DNA from: Paraburkholderia sp. Tr-20389
GTDB lineage: Bacteria > Pseudomonadota > Gammaproteobacteria > Burkholderiales > Burkholderiaceae
NCBI RefSeq assembly: GCF_017104565.1
Contig: NZ_JAAGPD010000001.1
Coordinates: 310,001 to 374,000 of the forward strand
Length of the DNA stretch: 64,000 nucleotides
Direction: 5' to 3'
Shown here: positions 26,015 through 34,979 of the stretch, in pieces
Layout of the letters: each line of letters begins with the position of its first letter
Numbering within the stretch: the first letter of the stretch is position 1
Program-made: the position numbers and the translations under genes
The notes under the pieces: model-generated
Seen by the model: only the letters and a program-made list of their open reading frames with translations
Databases searched by the model: none
What the model was told of the DNA's origin: nothing

Positions 26015-28085
26015 TACAAAAACACCGAACAATACACTGCGAAATTCCAAACATGGCCAGGAGGCCATGCCGATGCCGGAAGGTAGTGGTGCCATGCTGA
26101 CCTGTAAGGTTCCGGTGAAACCCCCAATGCCTTGCGCCGTAATCGTGATTCACGGCGTAAATGATGACGGACAATTCTTTCCGGTGGTGGATCAGAATAT
26201 CTGTAGTGGATTGAACAAACGTCTCGGTCGCGATGATCTGTTTCCCCATAAATGGGAAAGCTGGACTCCTGAAGGCAAGGTGCCTTCGCTTGATACCACT
26301 GCCTCATCGTCCGACTGCATGACAAGGATTTCGGAGGAAGGACGCTCACCGGTCATTCCTTTCCACTGGGGCTATCATCCGGTTAACTTCCAGGAATATC
26401 ATCAAGACCAACTGCGTTATAAGGAGCAACTTGACGCTCGCAATGCGAACCCGGATCTTCCGTACAGCACGTATTACCTAGCCAACCAGGCCAAGTATGC
26501 GAACAAGGACAGCTTGGGAAACTGGCTGGACGGATCGCAGGCCAAGGAGGGTGGGCCATTTGCGAATGCGACTACGAACCTGATCGATATGTGGGGGCCG
26601 TCGGCAAACGGCGGCACATACGACGCGATCGCGTGGGCGAAGAGACAGTTCACCGACACATCGAGCCCGATGTATCCCAATCCACACCGCATCTACTACG
26701 TGCATGCTGCGCAACGGTTAGCCAATCTGATCCTCCGGATTCGTCGCGAAAAGAATGCAGGCCCAGACACGATTAACATCGTCGCCCACAGCCAGGGGAC
26801 CGAAATTTCCATGCTCGCCAACTTCCTCGTAGAGGAGGCTGGCGAGCGCCCAGTTGATTGCGTGATTATGTGTAACTCGCCGTATGCACTTGAGCCCGCC
26901 ACCGCTGAACTGGTGCTACCTGGTAAGCACCAGTCACGTAACGCGAGAGTGCAGACGCTGGTGAATTTCGCGAGCCTGATCTATGAAAACAGGAACCAAG
27001 AATCGGCAAAACAAGTTGTGTCAAAAGGGGTAGCCAATAAGCATGCGTGGAGTAATCCAGATCACGGCCGCGACAACTTCGGGCATGTTTATAATTACTT
27101 TTGCCCACAAGACGGGGTTGTATCCTTGCCTAACATCCAGGGCATCGGTTGGCAGGGTGTAGATGGTGAGGGGAAGCAAGCGATTGCTGCAAAAGCTCCA
27201 AGCTTTTTCCAGCGGGTGTTTTCAGATGGCCATGTAGTTGGTAGGGGGCCTGAATCATTCGCGTTTGGCAGTCAGGCGGAGTCCCCAATCGCCGGCTCTT
27301 TCATGTCCCGCGACAGGAGCAGAATGATAGATGGTCCGAAGTTGCCCGAGTCGTATGCATTTCGCACGCTGTCTAATGATCCGGACCACGCAGACCACGT
27401 CGGTGAGCATCTCGCCGGGACCACCCTTGCGCAGGAAGGTCCGCAAAAGCTACTGAGACTTGTGGATACGCGTACGGGAGCAGAATCGGTCTCGTCAATT
27501 GCTTACCCGTCCGGTATGCAGGCAAGCACTCAACAAGTACAGGACCAACTTACCGCCGCAGGTTACAAGAACCAGGTTCTTAAAGCGTGGTTCATGGGAA
27601 TTCCAACGTCAGAGCAAAACCAGTATCTGGTCCAACGATATGAGAAACCGGATGAAGCCGTGGCTCGACTTGGAAAGCGGACAGCGACATGGAGCCAACA
27701 CTCGGCGATCACTTTGCATGCCGAGACGATAGCGAAATGCATGGCCTACGATCTGGCAATTGGGCTGTGCGTGGCCTTCGACGATGAAAAGCTGTGGTGG
27801 GACCTGATACGTCAGGCCGACTGGCGCAATCCGAAAAGTCCTGACATCGATGCTGCGGCTTACTACACGAGCGGGAAGCTGCCCTTCGTAACGAAACGCC
27901 AGATGAGCAAACCAGAATTGCCGAAAGGCGTGATCAGCGAGGTCGTGACGGCTAGTGGTGATGTGGTGGGAAGCGTTCTGCGCGCGATTCCGGGCAGTGC
28001 ATTGGTCGAGGCTTGGCAGTCGGCGACTACGCCACCCGGTGGCGCAGGTCTGTGGCCGCTGCCGCAACCTGATGTGAGGGGGTGA
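26007..28085 (+). CDS. tle3: Tle3-like T6SS phospholipase effector
   Basis: The 692-residue alpha/beta-hydrolase shows an early strand-loop VIVIHGVNDDGQFFP and the nucleophile elbow INIVAHSQGTEISML, where the serine sits in AHSQG. Together with the downstream YFCPQDGVVSLPNIQG region and a C-terminal DUF3274-like domain, this matches the Tle3 lipase family, which hydrolyses membrane phospholipids of rival cells. There is no signal peptide, as expected for VgrG-borne cargo. ATG 26007 overlaps the vgrG stop; a start at 25986 is possible. The next gene encodes a probable immunity protein, which completes the module. Confidence 0.87.
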   Translation: MADTKTPNNTLRNSKHGQEAMPMPEGSGAMLTCKVPVKPPMPCAVIVIHGVNDDGQFFPVVDQNICSGLNKRLGRDDLFPHKWESWTPEGKVPSLDTTASSSDCMTRISEEGRSPVIPFHWGYHPVNFQEYHQDQLRYKEQLDARNANPDLPYSTYYLANQAKYANKDSLGNWLDGSQAKEGGPFANATTNLIDMWGPSANGGTYDAIAWAKRQFTDTSSPMYPNPHRIYYVHAAQRLANLILRIRREKNAGPDTINIVAHSQGTEISMLANFLVEEAGERPVDCVIMCNSPYALEPATAELVLPGKHQSRNARVQTLVNFASLIYENRNQESAKQVVSKGVANKHAWSNPDHGRDNFGHVYNYFCPQDGVVSLPNIQGIGWQGVDGEGKQAIAAKAPSFFQRVFSDGHVVGRGPESFAFGSQAESPIAGSFMSRDRSRMIDGPKLPESYAFRTLSNDPDHADHVGEHLAGTTLAQEGPQKLLRLVDTRTGAESVSSIAYPSGMQASTQQVQDQLTAAGYKNQVLKAWFMGIPTSEQNQYLVQRYEKPDEAVARLGKRTATWSQHSAITLHAETIAKCMAYDLAIGLCVAFDDEKLWWDLIRQADWRNPKSPDIDAAAYYTSGKLPFVTKRQMSKPELPKGVISEVVTASGDVVGSVLRAIPGSALVEAWQSATTPPGGAGLWPLPQPDVRG

Positions 28086-28086
28086 T

Positions 28087-28965
28087 ATGGGTGAACCTCT
28101 CTGGTCGGCAGTCTGGTGGCTGGTTCCGCTATGGAGCGTGGGGCTGATTGTTTACGTCGCCGTGAGATTGCGAAAGCGTGTAGGCGGAAGGCAATGGTCA
28201 ATCGCTATGGCGGCGCTGGCATTAATTGCCGCAATCCCCTTGTTTCCAGCTCTGGCCGCCCAGCGTATCCAAGCCCCGCCAACCCAGGTGGTGTATCGAT
28301 TTGACGATCACCGTTGGCTGGAAGTGACGGGCTGGATGTGTGAAGGGGCATTGACATACGTGGATGCCAAACAGGGCATCCGGACGGAAGCCGCGGCTCA
28401 GTTCTACCGCATCGTGTTCTTTCCGTATATCCATCCATCGGAACGCTATATAGCCATTCCGGTCGAGGATTTGAGTGAATTTTTGATCTCGCGCGACGGT
28501 GGCCGGACGTTTGGACCTGCGGACGGACAAATAGCTATTGGCTTTAGGAACCGTTATGGGGAATCCCGTCCACTTGTTGAAGACGTGAAACAGTTCGTGG
28601 TGGCTGACGACCGTGGTTTTCTTGAAACGAAGAATGGACGCGTCCTTCAAAGTTCGTTGCCGATTGGTGAGTATTGGGGTCTAACCTACATTGACTATCC
28701 GCTAGCGCCGAGCGACGAGACCATGACGTACTACGATGAACCAGGCTTCCAGGATATGAAGCCCAAAGCTCCCGAGGTCAAAGATTACAAGGGATGGACG
28801 CACATGCAATGCGATCCTAACGCAGGAATCGTGCCGCCGAAAACCAGCTTGTTGGGGGCGCCAGGATTGATCTATTCGGCGGAGGCGTACACGATCGGAG
28901 CACCAATATATTTCGGCTGGCGCATATACACGCACCTACGTGGATCGAGATCAAGCGCGATATGA
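28087..28965 (+). CDS. tli3: Tli3-like immunity protein, membrane-anchored
   Basis: The 292-residue product begins 1 nt after the effector stop. It has two N-terminal hydrophobic helices (about 9-28 and 37-56), followed by a soluble domain with beta-rich segments such as ISRDGGRTFGP. Position after Tle3 and overall form fit the Tli3 immunity family, which binds the lipase in the periplasm to prevent self-intoxication. Codon use is less GC-rich than in the structural tss genes, as usual for horizontally exchanged effector-immunity pairs. The function is inferred from position and weak family resemblance. Confidence 0.68.
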   Translation: MGEPLWSAVWWLVPLWSVGLIVYVAVRLRKRVGGRQWSIAMAALALIAAIPLFPALAAQRIQAPPTQVVYRFDDHRWLEVTGWMCEGALTYVDAKQGIRTEAAAQFYRIVFFPYIHPSERYIAIPVEDLSEFLISRDGGRTFGPADGQIAIGFRNRYGESRPLVEDVKQFVVADDRGFLETKNGRVLQSSLPIGEYWGLTYIDYPLAPSDETMTYYDEPGFQDMKPKAPEVKDYKGWTHMQCDPNAGIVPPKTSLLGAPGLIYSAEAYTIGAPIYFGWRIYTHLRGSRSSAI

Positions 28966-29342
28966 CCAACGGACAAGTGCCCTATAGATGCATTGCGGTT
29001 GACGACAATCGAATGCGGGGATTCTTTTGGGCTGTTGCCTTTGGAATCGTTCAAGTCATCGCGCTTTGTTGTGCCGCGCTATTTTGGTCATGGCAGGCTG
29101 GCTTTGGGTTGCGCATGGATTGGGGTTTCCTATTCGGCCAACGCCCGCTGCAGATTGCGGCGTGCCTCATTGTTCTGGCACCAATCGCAATTGCCTCGAG
29201 AAGGATGGCTCGCTCCTCGATTCGAAAACGCAATGTATTCATCGTGACACAAGTCGTGTTTTGGCTATTAATCGTGTTGACTGCACTAATTGATTTTGTG
29301 ATGGGTCTCATGAGCGCCCTTTCTCTTGCTGGACATTCATGA
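28962..29342 (+). CDS. Small multi-pass membrane protein of the effector module
   Basis: I do not recognise a family. The 126-residue protein has three or four hydrophobic segments (for example FFWAVAFGIVQVIALCCAAL and LQIAACLIVLAPIAIA) and a basic loop (SRRMARSSIRKR). Its ATG overlaps the immunity gene stop by 4 nt, so it is translated with it. It may be a second immunity factor or a helper of Tli3. Codon use matches the rest of the effector island. Confidence 0.6.
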   Translation: MTNGQVPYRCIAVDDNRMRGFFWAVAFGIVQVIALCCAALFWSWQAGFGLRMDWGFLFGQRPLQIAACLIVLAPIAIASRRMARSSIRKRNVFIVTQVVFWLLIVLTALIDFVMGLMSALSLAGHS

Positions 29343-29404
29343 CGGCGCAGGACTCAAGTGCCTAGTTCAACGACCGATAGACATGATCCTTGATTTGGGA
29401 ACCC

Positions 29405-29596
29405 ATGAAGAAACTTCTAGGATCGTTTGCTGGGTGCGTTCTCGGAGCTTTAATTGCAGTCGTTGTGCTGACCTGCGGTTCTGATGGAGGCCCTTATCGA
29501 GCCATCGGACCGGCCTACGCATTTGTCTTTTTTGTTCCCCCGGCAGCGCTGCTTGGCGCGATTGTCGGGGGGGTGATTGCTCACAAGAGCTTCTGA
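29405..29596 (+). CDS. Small hydrophobic protein, effector module
   Basis: This 63-residue protein has two TM helices (LLGSFAGCVLGALIAVVVL and YAFVFFVPPAALLGAIVGGV) separated by a short loop with CGSDGG. The start at 29405 is preceded only by a weak purine stretch. It lies between the immunity gene and the PAAR gene. No family is recognised. A role in immunity is a guess from position. Confidence 0.45.
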   Translation: MKKLLGSFAGCVLGALIAVVVLTCGSDGGPYRAIGPAYAFVFFVPPAALLGAIVGGVIAHKSF

Positions 29597-29605
29597 GTTG
29601 GAAAC

Positions 29606-29875
29606 ATGAAAAAATCACCCGTCAGATACAACGATGTTTCAACTCACGATGGGCAGGACAACGGGCGAGTGGTCACGGCCTCATCAACGCTCATTATCGA
29701 CAATCGTGCTGCAGCACTCGACGGCGATTTCGTCGACTGCCCGAAGCACGGAAAGGTCCAGCTGGTAGGGGGCAACGATGGCTATGTCGAAAACGGACGC
29801 TACCTGATTGTCCACCGCTGCAAGACCACGTGCGGCGCTGAGGTCCTTGCAAGTACTGACGAATTCGAGATCTAG
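29606..29875 (+). CDS. PAAR-like spike-tip protein
   Basis: The 89-residue protein has a PAAR-type beta-cone pattern: an N-terminal GRVVTASSTLIIDNRAAALDGD and paired metal ligands in DCPKHG and VHRCKTTCG. PAAR proteins cap the VgrG spike and coordinate zinc near the tip. It is a stand-alone PAAR without effector extension. It starts 9 bp after the preceding small gene and ends 3 bp before the next. Confidence 0.82.
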   Translation: MKKSPVRYNDVSTHDGQDNGRVVTASSTLIIDNRAAALDGDFVDCPKHGKVQLVGGNDGYVENGRYLIVHRCKTTCGAEVLASTDEFEI

Positions 29876-29878
29876 CCG

Positions 29879-31315
29879 ATGGGTTGGCCAATTCCGTGCA
29901 TTTCTGCGGCCCGTGAATCGAAGGCGCCTTCGGGGTGGCTGGTTATTGGGCTTTGTGTTGTTTGTTTTGTTGTCGGTGCAGTACTGACGCTACTTCTATG
30001 GCCTTCTGCCAGCGGAACCGCCCGAAATCCGCGGTTCTGGGCATGCATCGTCGGCGCACCGACGGTAGCTGTGGTCGTGCTGGTGGCCGTCATCTTTCAT
30101 TGGTATTTGATGGATGTGTTTTATTGGGCGTTCTGGAGTGTGAAGAGGCTTGTGATCGATCTCGCGTGGCGTCGCTGGGCGAGGGCAAACCTTGCGATTA
30201 CGGCATTCAGAACGCTAACGCCGGAGCCGGAGCTGGCAGAGCGAATTGCTGGTCTTGCAGGCAAGGCGCCATCAAACAAATTAGAAATAGAGACCCTTCA
30301 AGGGTTCGATGCGGATTTGCACGCAAATCGTACTGAAGTAGTGATCAAACGGCTGCTCGATGAGCTGAGGCCTACGCTCGATCAGATGGGTTCCCGGCAA
30401 GTTTTGCGCGTGGTCGTATGCGGCGGGAGAAGCGATGAGTCGCAGGATCTTGGAGACGCAGTTGACCGGCACTGGCGTTCGAATTCTATTCTTCCTCATG
30501 CCCAGGTAGAGGTAGTGTCGGAGGTGTCGTGGCTCGGTGTCGAGCGTTACGTTCGGCAGCAACGCGGCGCACTGCTTCTGCTTTGTGCGCAGCTTCACGA
30601 CGCGGGTGAAGAGGAACGACGGTTTACCGAAACTGCCGTTGGACTTCTTTTCGAACCCGTTACGTCGGCTCGTCGCCCGGGTACTACGCCGGTACGCCTT
30701 TTTCGATCAATGCCGACCGCGATTGAGTCCATGGCGGCTGATCTACGCCAGCTCGGCGATGCTGGTGCGGTGGAACTTGCGAAGCTGCGCATGGGCTGGA
30801 CCTGCGGGTTGGGCAAGCCTGAGAAATACGCCCTGACTCAGGGGATTACTGACTGCGGGCTCGCGCTCAAGGGCGGGGCTAATGGCCTTATCAATCTCGA
30901 CGACTGTATCGGTCCGGTAGGCCCGATCAGTCCGTGGATCTCACTGGCACTAGTTGCCGAACTCGCAAGTTACGGACAGGGTGCGCAACTGATCGCCCTT
31001 CACGAAGCGAACACCGTACGTCTCGCCGTTGCAGCGCTCGCAGGCACATCGGTAGCGTTGGAAGCACCCGGGGAAGCAAGTCGCAATCTTGGCGCGGCTG
31101 CAGTTTTGGTGTGCATGTCGCCATGGGTCGCTGCGCTGCTCGCGGCAATCGTGAATCCAGCGAACGCTTTTTTCTGGATTCTTGGCGGAATCGGCGCAGC
31201 AGGATTGCTTGCCATTTTGCTGATGTTCATTCACCCATTGATCGTGCAGACGAGAGTAGAGCGCGACATTCAGGACGCGGGCGGTCGCATGCCCACCGAC
31301 GCCATCGAAGCATGA
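29879..31315 (+). CDS. Conserved T6SS-linked membrane protein of unknown function
   Basis: This 478-residue protein has two N-terminal TM helices (about 20-42 and 58-80) and two near the C terminus (about 408-450). The central cytosolic domain of about 300 residues includes VLRVVVCGGRSDES and LISLDD-like segments. It resembles an alpha/beta enzyme fold loosely (possibly thiolase-like), but I see no certain catalytic motif. It sits directly before tssM and after the PAAR gene, so it probably assists the membrane complex or cargo loading. Function unknown. Confidence 0.65.
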   Translation: MGWPIPCISAARESKAPSGWLVIGLCVVCFVVGAVLTLLLWPSASGTARNPRFWACIVGAPTVAVVVLVAVIFHWYLMDVFYWAFWSVKRLVIDLAWRRWARANLAITAFRTLTPEPELAERIAGLAGKAPSNKLEIETLQGFDADLHANRTEVVIKRLLDELRPTLDQMGSRQVLRVVVCGGRSDESQDLGDAVDRHWRSNSILPHAQVEVVSEVSWLGVERYVRQQRGALLLLCAQLHDAGEEERRFTETAVGLLFEPVTSARRPGTTPVRLFRSMPTAIESMAADLRQLGDAGAVELAKLRMGWTCGLGKPEKYALTQGITDCGLALKGGANGLINLDDCIGPVGPISPWISLALVAELASYGQGAQLIALHEANTVRLAVAALAGTSVALEAPGEASRNLGAAAVLVCMSPWVAALLAAIVNPANAFFWILGGIGAAGLLAILLMFIHPLIVQTRVERDIQDAGGRMPTDAIEA

Positions 31316-31391
31316 AGACAATGTCGACCCCAAGAAAGCAAAATATTTGCACCATGTGTGTGATGTCCGCGACATGGTGGCGGGTGGCACG

Positions 31392-34300
31392 ATGACTACG
31401 ACTCAACGTAAGAATCTATCTTTCAGAGTGTTGGTCTGGTTCTTCGTCGCCCTGCTCTGTACCGCGTGTATCTTCTGGATCGCTGGAAAGCAACTCGGCT
31501 GGAACGACAATCAGTTGCTGATCGTAGAGCTCGGTTTTCTCTGCGTCATGTTGCTCGCAGTCGTTGGCTATCTCATCGCGAATCGATTGTCCGCTGACAC
31601 ATACGGCGCCACGTCGAGCGAGGCGCCAGGCGTTGCGAGTGCAACACGGATGGATGAAGGAGCGCTAACACAGCAACCGATGACGCTTGCTGATCTCGCA
31701 AAGCGATTGCGTTTGAAACACGGCTGCTTCTGGAAGTATCGGGAATCGTGGCTGCTTCTCGTCGGACCGGCCCGGTCCGTTGCCGCACATATTCCGAATC
31801 TTGCGACGCAGGACTGGTACGTCGAGGGAGAAGCGGTGTTGCTGCATTGCCCGGTTAATGCGAGCGGCCAGCCCGACAGCGACTGGCTCCGGCAACTCGC
31901 AAAGCTCAGGCGGCATCGCCCGATCGATGGTGTCGTCCTGTTCAGTGACGCCATGAGCGACATGCCAGCTGCGCAGCGAGCCGTGCTCGCTGCGAGACCG
32001 GTGCTCTCGCAAATCACAGTGGGGCTTCACTGGTCCGCGCCAGTGCACATCGTGACTGAGACCGGTCTAGCCGCGACGGGACGCGATGTCGATGCTGTTA
32101 TCGGTTGCTCTCTACCTCGGCGGGAGGATGAGTCTACGACGATTGATGCGCTCTCTGTCCTCGGGAATCGTCTCGCGGTGTCGGGTACCAAAGCCCTGGG
32201 CGAGAACAAGCGAAACAAGTATTTCGCAGAGCTTTCCAGGAATCTGGAGACATGGTCTGCGCCGCTCGCGCGGTTCGTCTTGGGTCTCGCGTCGACGCAT
32301 CGACTGCCACTCGAAGTCAGAGGCACGTGGTTTGTACCGGCGGATCCTGCGCGTAAAGCTGCACAGTCCTACGATAATGTCCCATCTGCATTGTGGCAAC
32401 ACGTCGGTGCATCCAGTCGACGAGCTACAGGCCGTCGGGTCGGCTTTCACCCTGGTACCGTCGGCGCGTCGATAGTCATCGCGTGCGCGTGCATCTGGAT
32501 TGCGGGCATGTTCGTTTCTGGCGGATCCAACACGCGTGAACTCGTCTATGCAAACCAGTTGGCTCGACAGCAGACGTCGGCGGCCGACAGTCGCTCAGGC
32601 CTGCATGCACTACTTGATCTCCAGCACGATATCGAGCGTTTCGAATATCGTGCGTCGGCAGGCGCGCCCTGGTATTCACGCTTCGGCCTGAACCGTGACA
32701 AGGCGATTCTTGCGGGGCTTTGGCAGGCCTACACGCCCGCCAGTCGACGTCTGCTCGTCTCACCGACGCAGCAGGGACTCGAATCGTCGTTGACCCATGT
32801 AGCCGCGATGCGTACGGATGTTTCGGACGAGGCAACGAGCAAGCAGGCGCTCGCTGGGCACAAGACCCTACTCACTTACCTGATGCTGGCAGAACCGAAG
32901 CGCGCCGATGCGAAGGTGATGGTCCCTGAGCTCACGTGGAACTGGATCACGAACGCCAGCCTGACCGTCGGCGAGCGGCAGGACCTCGCTCACCAGTTTT
33001 TCCCGTTCTTTGCGCAACATCTCGCGGCTCACCCGGAATGGGCGATCCAGCCCAGAACTGATCTCGTGAACAACACGCGACAGGTGCTGCTCGCGCTGAT
33101 TGGCACCAGCAATTCGACGGATACGATCTATCACTCGATCCTGGACGCAGCGACCGGAAAGTATGGAGATCAGTCACTGGCCACGCTCCTGGCCGAGACC
33201 GACGCCCGGGGCCTGTTCCGCACGGGCGCAAGAGTGCCGGGCATCTACACACGACAGGCGTGGGATGGTCAGATCTCGCAGGCAATCGATGACGCAGCCA
33301 AACGCCAGAACGTGACGACCGACTGGGTGTTGAACGTTTCCGCGTCTGCCCAACCCACGCAATCAGTCGATGCGCTTCGCAAGGCGTTGCGCGACATGTA
33401 CTTCGACGAATACGCTCGCCAGTGGCAGGCGTTCGCCAACTCGATCGGGTGGGTGAGTGCGCCGACGTTGCCCGTGATCGCTGAGCAGCTTCGTCTCTTT
33501 GCCGACTCACGCCAGTCGCCCATACTCGCGCTGATGAAGGCGCTCGAGTATCAGGGCCGCGCCGGGGAAAACATCGCTTCGCTTTCCGATAACCTCGTCG
33601 CCAAGGCGCAGAGCCTGATCGGCAACCACGCGAACGCCGGCGTCGTCGAAGGTGCGGCACAGGGCGTCATTCCGCCGGCGCCACTGGATGCATCCTTCGG
33701 ACCGGTACTGCGGCTCGTGAGCGCTGCCCAGCCGCAAGGCAAAGTTGCTGACTCGAACATCAGCCTGCAGCGCTATCTCGATGCCATTACGTCGCTACGC
33801 CTGAAGATCGAGGCGATGACCAACAGCGGCGGTATGGATGACCAGGCCCGGCAGGTCGCGCAGGCGCAGTTTCAGGGCAAGCGCTCCGAGTTGTCCGATA
33901 CGCGCACGTACGCAAGCCTCGTCGCCGCGAGCCTTGGTGAGCAGTGGTCCGGACTCGGGGAATCCCTCTTCCTGCGTCCCGTCGATCAGGCCATGCAGGC
34001 AGTGATGCAACCGGCGCAGGCAAGCCTGAACGATGCATGGCGGCAGACCATCGTCGAGCCATGGACGCGTGCGTTCCAGGGCCGTTATCCGTTCGCATCA
34101 AGCGACGACGACGCCTCCTTCCCGGAGCTTGTGCGTTTCCTGCGCGATCAAACCGGCCTCGTTCCGGCGTTTATCAACCAGCAGCTCGCCGGCGCGCTCG
34201 AACTGCATGGCGATCGCTGGGTGCCTGGTAGTGCTGGCGCGGGGCTGCGCTTCGATCCGTCCTTCCTGAAGGCGATCGATGTGCTGCAGGGCATCGCGTC

Positions 34301-34979
34301 ACACATGCTCGCTTCGGGCGCTGCGCAGTACCGCTTCGACCTGATGCCGCAACCGAGTGCTGATGTGACGGAATCACAGTTGACTGTCGACGGACAGACG
34401 CTGAAATACCTGAACACGGCCGATCGCTGGCAGCCGTTCGTCTGGCCGGGCAATGACCTCCTCGTCACCGGCACCCGCCTGGAGTGGCAGACCGTGCAGT
34501 CGGGACTGAACAAGGGCTTCGAGCGGCACGGACGCTGGGCTTTTGTGCGCATGCTGGCGTCGGCCAACGTCGAACCGCTCTCGGATACGCGATACAAGCT
34601 GACGTGGATCGCCACACCGGGCCCTCTGCCAACTGCTCCGGCGGCCGCCGCCGTTACGTCCACGCCGGCCTCGGCTGCGGCATCCACAATGGCGAGCGAC
34701 CCGACGACGCTGACAGCGAAAACGCCTGAGACGGCGGTGCCGAAGAACGTGACACATCCGCTCACCTGGGTGATGCGCACCGACGCGGGCAGGGGCCCGC
34801 TGGAACTGCTCGCCCTGCGTGGTTTTGTGATGCCGACGAGAATATTCGCGCCGGCGGCAGCACCGGGTGCAGGCGGGACGCAGAACGCGGGCCCGCCGCC
34901 TCTGCCAGCATCGGCAGTCGCCGCAGCCCGCCATGCCGCAATTTCACTTCCCCATGGCGCTCTGCGGGATACCGAATGA
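31392..34979 (+). CDS. tssM: T6SS membrane-complex protein TssM (IcmF/VasK)
   Basis: The 1195-residue protein has two N-terminal TM helices (about 9-27 and 37-56), a cytosolic domain, a third TM near 360-378 (SIVIACACIWIAGMFVSG), and a long periplasmic part ending in the TssJ-binding beta domain. The usual P-loop position reads LLLVGPARSVAAHIPNL, without the GKT/S of Walker A, so ATP hydrolysis by this TssM is unlikely. A low-complexity Ala/Thr/Pro segment precedes the C terminus. ATG 31392 is chosen over an upstream start at 31347. It overlaps tssA by 4 nt. Confidence 0.94.
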   Translation: MTTTQRKNLSFRVLVWFFVALLCTACIFWIAGKQLGWNDNQLLIVELGFLCVMLLAVVGYLIANRLSADTYGATSSEAPGVASATRMDEGALTQQPMTLADLAKRLRLKHGCFWKYRESWLLLVGPARSVAAHIPNLATQDWYVEGEAVLLHCPVNASGQPDSDWLRQLAKLRRHRPIDGVVLFSDAMSDMPAAQRAVLAARPVLSQITVGLHWSAPVHIVTETGLAATGRDVDAVIGCSLPRREDESTTIDALSVLGNRLAVSGTKALGENKRNKYFAELSRNLETWSAPLARFVLGLASTHRLPLEVRGTWFVPADPARKAAQSYDNVPSALWQHVGASSRRATGRRVGFHPGTVGASIVIACACIWIAGMFVSGGSNTRELVYANQLARQQTSAADSRSGLHALLDLQHDIERFEYRASAGAPWYSRFGLNRDKAILAGLWQAYTPASRRLLVSPTQQGLESSLTHVAAMRTDVSDEATSKQALAGHKTLLTYLMLAEPKRADAKVMVPELTWNWITNASLTVGERQDLAHQFFPFFAQHLAAHPEWAIQPRTDLVNNTRQVLLALIGTSNSTDTIYHSILDAATGKYGDQSLATLLAETDARGLFRTGARVPGIYTRQAWDGQISQAIDDAAKRQNVTTDWVLNVSASAQPTQSVDALRKALRDMYFDEYARQWQAFANSIGWVSAPTLPVIAEQLRLFADSRQSPILALMKALEYQGRAGENIASLSDNLVAKAQSLIGNHANAGVVEGAAQGVIPPAPLDASFGPVLRLVSAAQPQGKVADSNISLQRYLDAITSLRLKIEAMTNSGGMDDQARQVAQAQFQGKRSELSDTRTYASLVAASLGEQWSGLGESLFLRPVDQAMQAVMQPAQASLNDAWRQTIVEPWTRAFQGRYPFASSDDDASFPELVRFLRDQTGLVPAFINQQLAGALELHGDRWVPGSAGAGLRFDPSFLKAIDVLQGIASHMLASGAAQYRFDLMPQPSADVTESQLTVDGQTLKYLNTADRWQPFVWPGNDLLVTGTRLEWQTVQSGLNKGFERHGRWAFVRMLASANVEPLSDTRYKLTWIATPGPLPTAPAAAAVTSTPASAAASTMASDPTTLTAKTPETAVPKNVTHPLTWVMRTDAGRGPLELLALRGFVMPTRIFAPAAAPGAGGTQNAGPPPLPASAVAAARHAAISLPHGALRDTE

